Shown: positions 44,926-53,039 of the stretch, piece after piece | Numbering within the stretch: position 1 is the stretch's first letter | Layout: each line of letters opens with the position of its first letter | Assembly (NCBI GenBank): GCA_042408595.1 | Contig: JBHOQX010000044.1 | Coordinates: forward strand, 1-64,000 | Direction of reading: 5' to 3' | DNA length: 64,000 nt | From: JBHOQX01 sp042408595 | GTDB lineage: Bacteria > Chloroflexota > Chloroflexia > Chloroflexales > Roseiflexaceae | Made by a program: the position numbers and the translations under genes | The notes under the pieces: generated by a model | Database searches by the model: none | What the model was told of the DNA's origin: nothing | The model's input: the letters and a program-made list of their open reading frames with translations, nothing else

Positions 44926-45693
44926 TCACCGCTTCGCCGTGTCATCTCGCCGCTGCCGCGCCGCCTCGACCAGCCCCTCGAACACTCCCCTCCAGCGCGG
45001 ATCGGCCTCCTGCCAGAGTTCCTCTGGGTGGCACTGCAGCCCGACCAGGAACCCCGGCCCGCTCCCCTCGACCGCTTCGATCACTCCGTCCGGCGCGCGG
45101 CCGACAACCCGCAGACCCGGCGCGACATCGCGCAGGGCCTGGTGATGAAAGGTATTGACCGGCACCTCGGTCGCGCCCAGGCGCGCCGCCAGCCAGGAAT
45201 CCGGCTCGAGCAGCAGCGGGTGCGCCTGGTGCGCGCGGTCGGGCGCGGCGCGCGAGGCGTAGTGATCGAGCGCGTCCGGCACCTCCGACGGGATGTCCTG
45301 CCAGAGCGTGCCGCCGAGCGCGACATTCAGCACCTGTGCGCCGCGGCAGATGCCGAGGAGCGGTGTGCCGTCCGCGGCAGCGCGCCGGGCGAGCGCCAGT
45401 TCCACAGCATCGCGCAGCGGATCGACCGCGCCGAGCCGCGGGTGCGGAGCCTGCCCGAAGTGGGCCGGGTCCACATCCCCGCCGCCGGCGAGCAGCAGCC
45501 CATCGGCCTGCCGCGCGTACCATTCGAGCACCGCGGCGTCGCGCGTGAGCGGGATGATCAGCGGGATGCCGCCGGTCGCCTCGACCGCCGCCAGGTACTG
45601 CTCGCCGATCCCGGCGATGACTGTGGCGGGGCCGCGCTCATAGCGGCTGGCGACAATGCCGATGATGGGGGACGTCAAGCTTTGTTCTGCCAT
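44926..45693 (-). CDS. Class I glutamine amidotransferase-like hydrolase (PuuD / peptidase C26)
   Basis: A 255-residue member of the gamma-glutamyl-gamma-aminobutyrate hydrolase family: IGIVASRYERG, LLLAGGGDVDPAHFG, nucleophile Cys in LLGICRGAQVLNVALGGTLWQDI (about residue 112) and the His-Glu pair in VGLQCHPEELW near 225. PuuD cuts gamma-glutamyl amides in putrescine breakdown; relatives hydrolyse other gamma-glutamyl compounds. ATG 45693 has a GGAGGG-like site. The open frame continues upstream without start features. No puu pathway genes are nearby. Confidence 0.87.
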   Translation of the reverse strand: MAEQSLTSPIIGIVASRYERGPATVIAGIGEQYLAAVEATGGIPLIIPLTRDAAVLEWYARQADGLLLAGGGDVDPAHFGQAPHPRLGAVDPLRDAVELALARRAAADGTPLLGICRGAQVLNVALGGTLWQDIPSEVPDALDHYASRAAPDRAHQAHPLLLEPDSWLAARLGATEVPVNTFHHQALRDVAPGLRVVGRAPDGVIEAVEGSGPGFLVGLQCHPEELWQEADPRWRGVFEGLVEAARQRRDDTAKR

Positions 45694-45800
45694 GCTCCCT
45701 CTCCACGGCCAGGCATCGCGCAGCCCCTTGCGCCGCCGAAGGCGGGCACGGGCACAGGCGCGCCCCACGACCTGCCATCCATTCCAGCGCGCATGCCCGG

Positions 45801-46592
45801 CTAGCCGGTCGAAGCCGTCGCGTGGCCATCCTGATCTGTCAGCACCGCCCATAGGAAGAGCGGCACAGCCGTCAGAATCCGCCGCCAGCGGCCCGGCTGG
45901 CGCAGCAGCCGATAGAGCCATTCCAGCCCCAGGCGGCGCAGCCACGCCGGCGCACGTGGCACCACGCCCGCCAGGTAGTCGAACGCGCCGCCGACGCCGA
46001 TCGCGACCGGCACCCGCAGCACGGGCTGGTTGCGGGCGATCCAGAGATCCTGGGCCGGGTGGCCGTAGGCGACAAGCAGCACATCGGGCCGGGCGGCGGC
46101 GATCCGCGCGCGGATGGAGGCTTCGTCGGCGGGGCGCGGCGAGCCGGCATAGCACCCGGCAATGCACAGGCCGGGGGCGCGCGCCTGAAGCGCGGCGGCG
46201 GCGCGCTCGGCCACACCGGGGGCCGCCCCGAGCAGAAAGACCGACCAGCCGCGCCGCGCGCCCTCTTCCGCGATGCGGGCGACTAACTCGACGCCGGTGA
46301 CCCGCCCCCGCAGCGGCTCGCCGCGCCAGCGCGCCGCCAGCAGCAGCCCGAAGCCATCCGGCGTCGCCAGGTCGGCCGCGGCCAGCACGCGGCGGAAGGC
46401 GCTGTTGCGCCGCGCCTCCATCACGAACTCCGGGTTGATTGTGACGACATGGTGCGGCCCGCCCGCCGCGATAAACCCGGCGATCCGGCGGATCGCCTCC
46501 CCTTCGGTCACGTCGTCCACAGCGACGCCGAGGATGTGGACGCGTCGGCGGACTGGGGGGTCGGCTGGGGCAGGCAGGGAGCGCTCGGTCAT
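45801..46592 (-). CDS. WecG/TagA/CpsF-family glycosyltransferase
   Basis: A 263-residue GT26 family enzyme: VHILGVAVDDVTEGEAIRRI, VTINPEFVMEARRN, LATPDGFGLLLA, GVELVARI, LLGAAPGVAERAAAAL, LLVAYGHPAQDLWIARN, GVGGAFDYLAGVVPRAP and the C-terminal LGLEWLYRLLRQPGRWRR, all standard for TagA/WecG. These transfer ManNAc or ManNAcA to lipid-linked GlcNAc during teichoic acid, exopolysaccharide or ECA-like synthesis at the membrane. ATG 46592 is chosen; GTG 46607 is an alternative. It probably forms a unit with the PuuD-like gene 107 bp downstream. Confidence 0.9.
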   Translation of the reverse strand: MTERSLPAPADPPVRRRVHILGVAVDDVTEGEAIRRIAGFIAAGGPHHVVTINPEFVMEARRNSAFRRVLAAADLATPDGFGLLLAARWRGEPLRGRVTGVELVARIAEEGARRGWSVFLLGAAPGVAERAAAALQARAPGLCIAGCYAGSPRPADEASIRARIAAARPDVLLVAYGHPAQDLWIARNQPVLRVPVAIGVGGAFDYLAGVVPRAPAWLRRLGLEWLYRLLRQPGRWRRILTAVPLFLWAVLTDQDGHATASTG

Positions 46593-46693
46593 AGCTTCGC
46601 TCGGCACGGGCGGCTGGCGCGCGCCAGTATAGCACAGGTTATAATGATGGCAGCGCGCGGCGCGGGCCGCGCCAGGAGCGAGGAACGCGTCGC

Positions 46694-46879
46694 ATGAAGG
46701 CTTCCGACTCGCCAGAGCGCCGCATCAAATTCGGCTGTACATGGGCGCTCGCGCTGCTACTGGTGATCATCCCCATCGCCTATGTCGAAAGCGGCTGGTC
46801 GCCGATGACCTTTGTGCTGATCGGCCTGGCCGTTTTTGCGATTGTGATCCTTGTGCTGGTGAACCTACCGCAGCGCTAA
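46694..46879 (+). CDS. Small two-helix membrane protein
   Basis: A 61-residue protein with two hydrophobic helices (about 15-30 and 38-57; FGCTWALALLLVIIPIAYV and MTFVLIGLAVFAIVILVLV). GAGCGAGGA lies before the ATG. It is too short for family assignment; the codon choice and helix pattern suggest a real gene rather than noise. Confidence 0.6.
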   Translation: MKASDSPERRIKFGCTWALALLLVIIPIAYVESGWSPMTFVLIGLAVFAIVILVLVNLPQR

Positions 46880-46942
46880 GCGAAGGGGCGCCGTCACGCC
46901 ATTAGCCCGGCCTTGTGCTGCATCACATCAGAGGAGGGTTGC

Positions 46943-47692
46943 GTGATCCGAAGCATCGACCACATCGTGATTCTGGTGCGGGAGCTGGAGACGGCGATTG
47001 CCGACTACACCGCGCTCGGCTTCACCGTCGCGCCCGGCGGCGAGCACACCGGCGGGGCGACCCACAACGCGCTGGTGGCCTTCGCCGATGGGAGCTACCT
47101 GGAGTTGATCGCCTTTCGCCGCGAAGCCCCGGACCATCATTGGTGGCCGAAGACCGCCGCCGGGCCGGGGCTGATCGATTACGCCCTGCTGCCGGACGAT
47201 ATCGCCGCCGATGTGGCCGCCGCCCGCGAGCGAGGGTTGGACATCGCGGGGCCGATCGACGGCGGGCGGGTGCGACCCGACGGCGTGCGGATCGCCTGGC
47301 AGACCGCCCGGCCGCTCGCACCGGAGCTGCCGTTCCTCTGCGCAGATGTCACCCCGCGCGATCTGCGCGTTCCATCCGGCAGGTTCGCCGAGCACCCGTG
47401 CGGCGCGATCGGGATCGCCAGCCTGAGCGTCGCCGTGGCGGATCTTGCGGCGAGCGCCGCACGCTACCGGGCGCTGCTCGGGGTGGATGCCGCTGACTCC
47501 GAGGCTTCCTTCCGTCTGAACGAAGCGCAGATTCTGCTGGTCAACGGCGGCGCTGGCGATGCCGCCGAGCAGCTTGCCTCCCGCGGCCAGGGGCCGATGG
47601 CCCTCGCGCTGCGCGTTCCGGGGCTGTCCACCCCCCGCACCCTCGATCGCGATCAGGCCCATGGCGCGCGTCTGATGCTTGTGCCGGCGTAG
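46943..47692 (+). CDS. Glyoxalase-like (VOC) domain protein
   Basis: The 249-residue protein starts IDHIVILVRELETAIADYTALGFTVAPGGEHTG, a typical VOC/glyoxalase_3-type first module, with YLELIAF and a second module from about residue 150 (IGIASLSVAVADLAASAARYRALLG). Metal ligand positions are His (DHIV) and Glu (LELIAF). GTG 46943 has a GAGGAGGG ribosome site 4 nt before. The activity (lyase, dioxygenase or resistance protein) is not predictable. Nothing nearby helps. Confidence 0.8.
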   Translation: MIRSIDHIVILVRELETAIADYTALGFTVAPGGEHTGGATHNALVAFADGSYLELIAFRREAPDHHWWPKTAAGPGLIDYALLPDDIAADVAAARERGLDIAGPIDGGRVRPDGVRIAWQTARPLAPELPFLCADVTPRDLRVPSGRFAEHPCGAIGIASLSVAVADLAASAARYRALLGVDAADSEASFRLNEAQILLVNGGAGDAAEQLASRGQGPMALALRVPGLSTPRTLDRDQAHGARLMLVPA

Positions 47693-47883
47693 CGCGCGTT
47701 CGGCACAGGGGCCTGTGGAATGAATAATAATAATGATGAGCGCCTGGTCTGACCGCCTGGCCGGTTCGGGATTGCAGATCGCAGATTGGAGTCTGACGTC
47801 TGGCTCCTGGCTTCGCCTCCTGACCGTCTGACTTGTGGCTTTTGACCGTCTGACGGTCTGGCGTTCTGGCCCCCGCCGCCACG

Positions 47884-49239
47884 TCAGCCAAGGTCCTTCG
47901 GCGAGACGCCGAGCAAACGGGCCGCTGCCTCGCGATCGCCCCGGCTGCGCTCCATCGCCAGGCGGATCAGGCGGCTGCGTACCGCACCAAGCATGCCCTC
48001 CAGGGTGCCGCCCTGGTCGAGCAGCTGGCCAAGGGCCGAGTCGAGCCGCGGGCTATCGGCGGACGTCTCGGCCAGATGCAGGTGGTCGACGCTGACGAGC
48101 TGGCCCTGCGCCAGCACGATCGCCCGTTCGATCGAATTTTCGAGTTGGCGGACATTGCCCGGCCAGTCGTAGTCGAGCAGCAGCTCCATCGCCGCGTCGG
48201 TGATCCGCGGCGTCTGTCCGTCGCGCAGGCGGTGCTTGTGCAAGAAATGCTGCACCAGCAGCGGAATATCGTCCTTGCGCTCGCGCAACGGCGGCATGTG
48301 AATGTTGATCACATTCAGGCGATAGTAGAGATCATCGCGGAAGGCGCCGCTGGCGACCTCGGCCAGCAGGTCGCGGTTGGTTGCCGTGATCAGGCGCACA
48401 TCAACCTTCACCGGCGTGTTCCCGCCGACGCGGGTGAGCGTGCGCTCCTGGAGGACGCGCAGCAGCTTCTTCTGGGTCGAGTGGCTGATATCGCCGATCT
48501 CGTCCAGGAAGAGTGTCCCCTTCTGCGCCTGCTCGAACAGCCCCTTGCGCTGGGCCAGCGCTCCGGTGAAGGCGCCTTTCTCATGGCCAAACAATTCGCT
48601 CTCCAGCAGCGTCTCCGGCAGCGCGGCACAGTTGACGGCGATGAACGGCGCCTCGCGCCGCGGCGAGGTACGGTGCAGCACCTGCGCCACCAGCTCCTTG
48701 CCGGTGCCGCTTTCACCGGTGATCAGCACGGTGGCGTCGCTGCTGGCCACCCGTCCGATCATCTTATAGACCTGCTGCATGGCCGGGCTACGCCCGATCA
48801 TGGTATCGCGCGGGTTGAGATTGACCTGCTGCTCCAGGGCGTGCACCCGGCGCGTGAGGCGGCGGTGCTCGATCGCCCGCTGCACTACCACCAGCACCTC
48901 GTCCAGGTCGAGCGGCTTGGTGATATAGTCGTACGCTCCGTGTTGGATGGCCTCGATCGTGACGGCGGAGGAGTCGTCGGCGGTGATGATGAGCACCGGC
49001 AGGTCCATCCCCTTGGCGCGGAGCTGTTGCAGCAGTGCCAAGCCGCCCGGCTCCGGCATGCGGATATCGAGAATCGCCAGGTCCGGCTCGTCGCTGGTGA
49101 TCGCTTGGAGCGCCTCCAGACCCGAGCCGGCCTCGCGCACGGTGGCGCCCGCGTCTTCGAGAAGGTCGCGCAGAACCTGCCGGATGCTCGGCTCGTCGTC
49201 GGCGATCAGGATACTGCTTCCGCCAAGTTCTTGTGCCAT
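47884..49239 (-). CDS. NtrC-family sigma-54-dependent response regulator
   Basis: A 451-residue activator with receiver domain (about 8-125; phospho-acceptor Asp in AILDIRMPEPGG, Lys in YDYITKPLD), AAA+ sigma-54 interaction domain (about 145-380; Walker A GESGTGKELVA, GAFTGA loop in HEKGAFTGALAQRKG, Walker B GTLFLDEIGD, sensor R in NVRQLENSIERA) and a short Fis-type HTH (about 420-450; REAAARLLGVSPKDLG). The intact GAFTGA predicts contact with sigma-54 RNA polymerase. A consensus sigma-54 promoter lies 480 bp upstream in the divergent direction. No cognate histidine kinase gene is adjacent. Confidence 0.93.
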   Translation of the reverse strand: MAQELGGSSILIADDEPSIRQVLRDLLEDAGATVREAGSGLEALQAITSDEPDLAILDIRMPEPGGLALLQQLRAKGMDLPVLIITADDSSAVTIEAIQHGAYDYITKPLDLDEVLVVVQRAIEHRRLTRRVHALEQQVNLNPRDTMIGRSPAMQQVYKMIGRVASSDATVLITGESGTGKELVAQVLHRTSPRREAPFIAVNCAALPETLLESELFGHEKGAFTGALAQRKGLFEQAQKGTLFLDEIGDISHSTQKKLLRVLQERTLTRVGGNTPVKVDVRLITATNRDLLAEVASGAFRDDLYYRLNVINIHMPPLRERKDDIPLLVQHFLHKHRLRDGQTPRITDAAMELLLDYDWPGNVRQLENSIERAIVLAQGQLVSVDHLHLAETSADSPRLDSALGQLLDQGGTLEGMLGAVRSRLIRLAMERSRGDREAAARLLGVSPKDLG

Positions 49240-49719
49240 AGCGTATCCGTGCGACTACCGTTCCGGCGCAGCACACCGGCGCCCCGGAACACCGTGAGTC
49301 ACCGCCGTATCGTGAGTCGACGAGGAGAGCACCGGTACCGAACGATCCGATGGCGGTATTATACCATTTCCATAGGGCGTTCCCGTCCGATAGGGTGCGC
49401 CATATGGCGCTGCTCATTGTACGTTGTCAGTGGAAGGCTCACGTGGTCGCTCCCGTGCAGGCCCATACCCCCTGGCCCGGCCTAGCGGGGGTATGTTTGG
49501 CGCTTACCAGGCGCCAGCACGGCCCCCAGCTCTTGCTCCCTCTTCCAATCCGGGAGAGGGGGGACAGGGGGTGAGGGCCGCGGACTCGCCGGCCGAGGCG
49601 GCAAAAAAACCTACCCCTGTAAGCCTGGCCCCGCCTGCGGGAAAACGGGGAGGGAATACGGACGTGCGGCCACGCAACCCCACCGCACCGTGAACTGACA
49701 AAGTCGCGTTCACGTGTCC
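49240..49719. other. Intergenic region upstream of the sigma-54 promoter
   Basis: 480 bp without a gene. A perfect 9-bp inverted repeat with a 14-nt loop (49464-49472 and 49487-49495, CATACCCCC) and GTGCGG/CCGCAC arms near 49664-49688 are candidate activator sites for the sigma-54 promoter. A ATTATACCAT stretch around 49357-49368 may hold the minus-strand -10 of the NtrC-like gene. Confidence 0.4.
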
Positions 49720-49735
49720 TGGCACGCCCCTTGCT
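49720..49735 (+). promoter_or_regulatory. Consensus sigma-54 promoter
   Basis: TGGCACG-CCCC-TTGCT matches the -24/-12 consensus (YTGGCACGNNNNTTGCW) at every defined position, with correct GG-to-GC spacing. Transcription would start at about 49746, running toward the receiver-only protein. The adjacent divergent gene is a sigma-54 activator. Confidence 0.75.
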
Positions 49736-49745
49736 ATCCTGGAAG

Positions 49746-49863
49746 GTAGAAACATCCTTATGACAGCGGCGGTCATGTGCAGTCTGCCATGTCGAGAGAC
49801 ACGCAGTCATCCTCCCCCACGCCGCGCTCTTGTTCCCCGGCTGCCAGCAGGCAGCCTTTCCTC
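49746..49863 (+). ncRNA. Possible sigma-54-driven small RNA or leader ending in a hairpin
   Basis: From the predicted start, the transcript reaches a GGCTGCC-AGCA-GGCAGCC hairpin (49839-49856) followed by TTTCCTC, a modest terminator. If it terminates there the RNA would be about 115 nt. If it reads through it becomes a long leader of the gene at 49986. There is no open frame with a ribosome site in the segment. Confidence 0.35.
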
Positions 49864-49922
49864 ATGGATGGAGGGATCGACAAAGCATCTCGACAGGCGA
49901 GATGAGCAGGAGCACGGTTGAT

Positions 49923-49951
49923 TTGCACCCGGCGCGGTCTGACGCTACAAT
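49923..49951 (+). promoter_or_regulatory. Sigma-70-type promoter of the receiver protein gene
   Basis: TTGCAC (49923-49928), a 17-bp spacer and TACAAT (49946-49951) lie 35 bp before ATG 49986. Thus the gene may have both a sigma-54 and a sigma-70 promoter. Confidence 0.6.
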
Positions 49952-49985
49952 ATGTCGCTCGTTTCGCTACAACAGGCGGTGCCTT

Positions 49986-50438
49986 ATGGCAAACAAGAAG
50001 AAAAAGCGTGTCACGGTGGTCAACGATCACCCCGAGTTCCTCAATCTAATGGTGGAGTTCCTGACAGACGAGGGGTACGACGTCACACCGATTCCGAAGC
50101 ACCAGGGCGCGTTTGAGCAGATCAAAGCGGATCTGCCTGATATCATCGTCTGCGACCTCCTGTTTGACAACACGCCCGCCGGCTGGGCATTGCTTGACAT
50201 GCTGTATCTTGACCCGGTCACCCGCGCCGTGCCGGTCATCCTCTGCACCGCGGCCACGCGTCAGGTGCAAGAGATCGCGCCTTCGCTTGCCGGTAAGGGC
50301 ATCCTCTGGCTTGAGAAGCCGTTCGAGCTGGAGTCGCTGCTGGCCTTGCTTGAGGGGATCGACAGCAACCCGGTGGTGCAGTTGCGCCGCGGCCAGGCGG
50401 CGGAGGGCGGCCCTGGGACCGGCGCGAAAAAGGAATGA
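49986..50438 (+). CDS. Stand-alone response-regulator receiver protein
   Basis: A 150-residue protein made only of a receiver domain plus a polar C-terminal tail. Acidic pocket residues are in VTVVNDHPEFLNLM (one Asp, where two are usual), phospho-acceptor Asp in DIIVCDLLFDN (about residue 54), Thr/Ala in ILCTAATR and Lys in WLEKPFELES. It begins with a run of Lys residues after Met-Ala-Asn. Single-domain receivers act as phosphate shuttles or bind targets directly. It diverges from the NtrC-like gene. Confidence 0.85.
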   Translation: MANKKKKRVTVVNDHPEFLNLMVEFLTDEGYDVTPIPKHQGAFEQIKADLPDIIVCDLLFDNTPAGWALLDMLYLDPVTRAVPVILCTAATRQVQEIAPSLAGKGILWLEKPFELESLLALLEGIDSNPVVQLRRGQAAEGGPGTGAKKE

Positions 50439-50443
50439 TCAAG

Positions 50444-51294
50444 CTAGCCCGATCGAGCGGCAGAGGTGACAGAGAGGTCCACCTGGTCAAGCCAATATTC
50501 GCACACTGCCGGATCGAGCAGGCGGTCGAACCAGGCGCGGTGCTCCGGCGCAAGGTATGGCCGCGCGCGGCACCCCAGATCGTCGAAAGACCAGCGGAGG
50601 TAGGTTCGCTCGTCGGCGCTCAGTGGCGTGTGCCGTGCGGTGCTGTATGGCGTGACGGTGCAGCCCTCCAGCCCGGCTTCGGCGAAAGTGCCGCACAGGT
50701 CGCGCCCGATGAAAAAAATCGCGCCGTCTCGCTCGCACCCGCCGCAAGCGCGCGGAGTTGTGCCTCGCGTACAGCCAACTCGAGCGCCGGGGGCCACGGC
50801 AGCACCAACTGGTGCAGCGTATCGTTCTCAAAAACGGCAACTACTCCGCCGGGGCGCGCCACCCGCCTGAGCTCGCGCAGCGCCGCGGTCGGGTCGGGCA
50901 GGCTGTACATGCTCTGCGCGCACCAGACCAGGTCGAATGTGCCGTCATCGAACGGCAGCGACGCGATATCGCCGAGCTGAAAGCTCACACATGCCCCGTG
51001 CGGCGAGGCAGCGGCGCGTTTCGCCGCTTCCGCGAGGTAGGCGGCGGAGATGTCCACCCCGATAACCGCACCGTCTGGCCCAACCAGTTCCGCGAGCCAG
51101 AGCGCGTAGGTACCCGCGCCGCAGGCCATGTCGAGCACGCGGTCGCCAGGGCGCAGCGGAAGGTCGGCGAGCATGGCGCGCAGCTCAGCGGCGTGCGCCC
51201 GGTGGTATGCCTCCAACATCGGCGCATACGCGGGCAGCTCGTCCTTCTCCAGCCCGCGCCCCACTTCGCGCGCAAATGCCACATCGCCCGCCAT
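50444..51294 (-). pseudogene. SAM-dependent methyltransferase, frame broken at a T-run
   Basis: The N-terminal part (from ATG 51294) is a clear class I methyltransferase: PGDRVLDMACGAGTYALWLAE motif I, VIGVDIS, DLVWCAQSMYSLPDP and LRRVARPGGVVAVFEND. Around 50710, at a run of seven T (minus strand), the frame goes wrong, and the expected C-terminus (IGRDLCGTFAEAGLEGCTV... to WLDQVDLSVTSAARSG) continues in another frame to the stop at 50444. One extra T would restore it. The unbroken frame ends at 50620 with an unrelated tail. A genuine mutation, a slippage site or an assembly error are all possible. Confidence 0.8.
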
Positions 51295-51624
51295 CGCACC
51301 GCCCCCTTGTTGCTGCTCGCCCGGCGCGCACAGCGGAGCAACTGCTGTGCCACTGACGCCAGTGGCAACGAACAAACGGTGAAATCTTTGATGGCCAGAA
51401 CGAGGCGAGCTTCGCTCTGGCCATTTGGTCGTCTGTCAGGCTGACCTCTAGCAGGAGGTACGCGCTGGGGGATGTCGAGCGGCGCCGTCGTCCAAGCCCG
51501 ATCTCGGGCGCCAGACCGCTCGAAGGAGAACTCTGCGGAGAGCAGCAGGCCGGCGTCAGCCGCCGGCCACCCTACGGCGCCGGCCAAACCTACCCGTTTC
51601 AAGCAGCTTCCGAGACTGCCCGGT
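51295..51624. other. Intergenic region, no gene seen
   Basis: 330 bp between the methyltransferase and the next minus-strand gene. No promoter or RNA feature could be made out with confidence. Confidence 0.4.
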
Positions 51625-52215
51625 TCACGCCTCGGCGGCGCGCACCGGCTCATCCTCCTCCTCGTGCTCCTCATACCAACGCGCGAGCCCGCCGACCAGC
51701 ATCTGCACCAGCAGCGGCGTGGCCGCATCGCTCATCACGGTAAGATACGCGTTGCGTTCGAGCGCCAGGGCCTCGCGGACCTGACCGGCCTCGACGTATT
51801 GCGGCAGGAAGCGCCGCACTTGCTCGGCCATAGCGCGGCGCACACGCGAGTCGGCGAGATCGAGCACGGCGGTGCGCAGGTAGTCGCTGAAAGCCGGATC
51901 GCTGCTGTCCTCGACGACGGGCGGCTCGCCGTAGCGCTCGAGGATGCGCTCGATCACCCAATCGTCGTAGTGCAGCGGCTGGAAGCGCGGGTCGCGCAGC
52001 ACCTCCAGGCTGAAGGCGATGAAGTGGTTTTCGTCGGCCGCGAGCTGCGCAGCTTCGGCGCGGTGGCGTGCCAGCTCGCGGTGCGCAGCGGCGATCCGCT
52101 GCTGCTCGGCGGCGTCCGGCGGCTTCGCCAGCCAGCTACCTTCGCAGGCGGTCAATGCGGCGACAAATCCAGCTTCGGCGCGTCGGTCACGCTTGGCGCG
52201 TGAGGCTCGTCCCAT
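51625..52215 (-). CDS. Hypothetical protein of unknown function
   Basis: A 196-residue soluble, acidic, mostly helical protein that I do not recognise. Internal features are a basic start (MGRASRAKRDRRAEAGF), a helix with many Ala/Glu, HFIAFSLEVLRDPRFQPLHYDDWVIERILERYG, and a Glu-rich end (EEHEEEDEPVRAAEA). ATG 52215 follows an AGGATAGG-like site. It has no membrane segment and no cofactor motif. It is followed by the cell-wall operon on the same strand but with a gap of 155 bp. Confidence 0.6.
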   Translation of the reverse strand: MGRASRAKRDRRAEAGFVAALTACEGSWLAKPPDAAEQQRIAAAHRELARHRAEAAQLAADENHFIAFSLEVLRDPRFQPLHYDDWVIERILERYGEPPVVEDSSDPAFSDYLRTAVLDLADSRVRRAMAEQVRRFLPQYVEAGQVREALALERNAYLTVMSDAATPLLVQMLVGGLARWYEEHEEEDEPVRAAEA

Positions 52216-52370
52216 CGATACACCTATCCTGTTGTGCGCGGCTATGTCGGATCGAGTGTAGCCGAAGTTCGATAAATCGGCAAGCGGCCTGAAGAATCGC
52301 CGAGGTGTGGGAAGCGAAGGGCGCGCCTCCGGCCTGCCAGCCGCCACCCGCGCGGCGCACGCTGGCGCGC

Positions 52371-53039
52371 TTACTGGTTCGTGCCGTCCAGCGCGCCGTA
52401 GTCGAGCGGATTCACGTTCACGTTATCCTTCCACACCTGGTAGTCGAGGTGCGGCCCGCTGGATTGGCCGGTCGAGCCGACAAAGCCGATCAACTGGCCA
52501 CGCACCACCCGTTGGCCGGTCTGAAGGCCTGGAGCGAAGCGCTGGAGATGGGAGTAGCCGGTCTTGTAATGCTCGCCGATCACCCAGATATGGTTGCCGG
52601 CCGGGAACGTGTTTTCGGCGAGCTTGACGACGCCAGCATGGGTGGCATAGACCGGCGCGCCAAGCGTGCCCTCCGGGTCGGCCGTGCCATCGCCGTTTCC
52701 GTCGATCGCCAGATCGACCGCACCCCAGATCGCCGCAGGGGCGTGCGAGCCGACGCCATACCCCTGCGTCATGACCGTGTTCGGGTTCTCCAGCGGGTTG
52801 CCGCGCGGCACGTCGTCGTCAGGCAGCGCCAGCCCGCGGCCCGCCAGCGGCGCCGGCGCGGCCGCCGGGCCCACGGCCACGCCCCCGGTCGCCCGGTTCG
52901 GCGACCAGGCGCTCAACGGCACGGGCGCGGCGCGCGTCTGCATAACCAGATAGACCAGGCCGATCAGCGCGAGAAGCAGGAGGCCGATGCGCAGCTGCCC
53001 GAGATGCTCCAGGTTCACCGTACGGTTCCTTCGCGCCAA
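52371..53039 (-). CDS. Membrane-anchored LytM/M23-like protein, degenerate active site
   Basis: A 222-residue protein: one N-terminal helix (about 16-33), then a LytM fold (GAPVYATHAGVVKLAEN, GYSHLQRFAPGLQTGQRVVRGQLIGFVGSTGQSSGPHLDYQVW). In active M23 peptidases zinc is held by HxxxD and HxH; here the first His is Trp (IWGAVDLAID) and HxH reads HLD, so zinc hydrolysis is doubtful. A DGNGDGTADPEG insert, like a calcium loop, sits between these positions. It probably binds peptidoglycan or activates another hydrolase, as EnvC does. Its start overlaps the end of the previous gene by 25 nt, so the two are translationally coupled. Confidence 0.8.
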   Translation of the reverse strand: MARRNRTVNLEHLGQLRIGLLLLALIGLVYLVMQTRAAPVPLSAWSPNRATGGVAVGPAAAPAPLAGRGLALPDDDVPRGNPLENPNTVMTQGYGVGSHAPAAIWGAVDLAIDGNGDGTADPEGTLGAPVYATHAGVVKLAENTFPAGNHIWVIGEHYKTGYSHLQRFAPGLQTGQRVVRGQLIGFVGSTGQSSGPHLDYQVWKDNVNVNPLDYGALDGTNQ

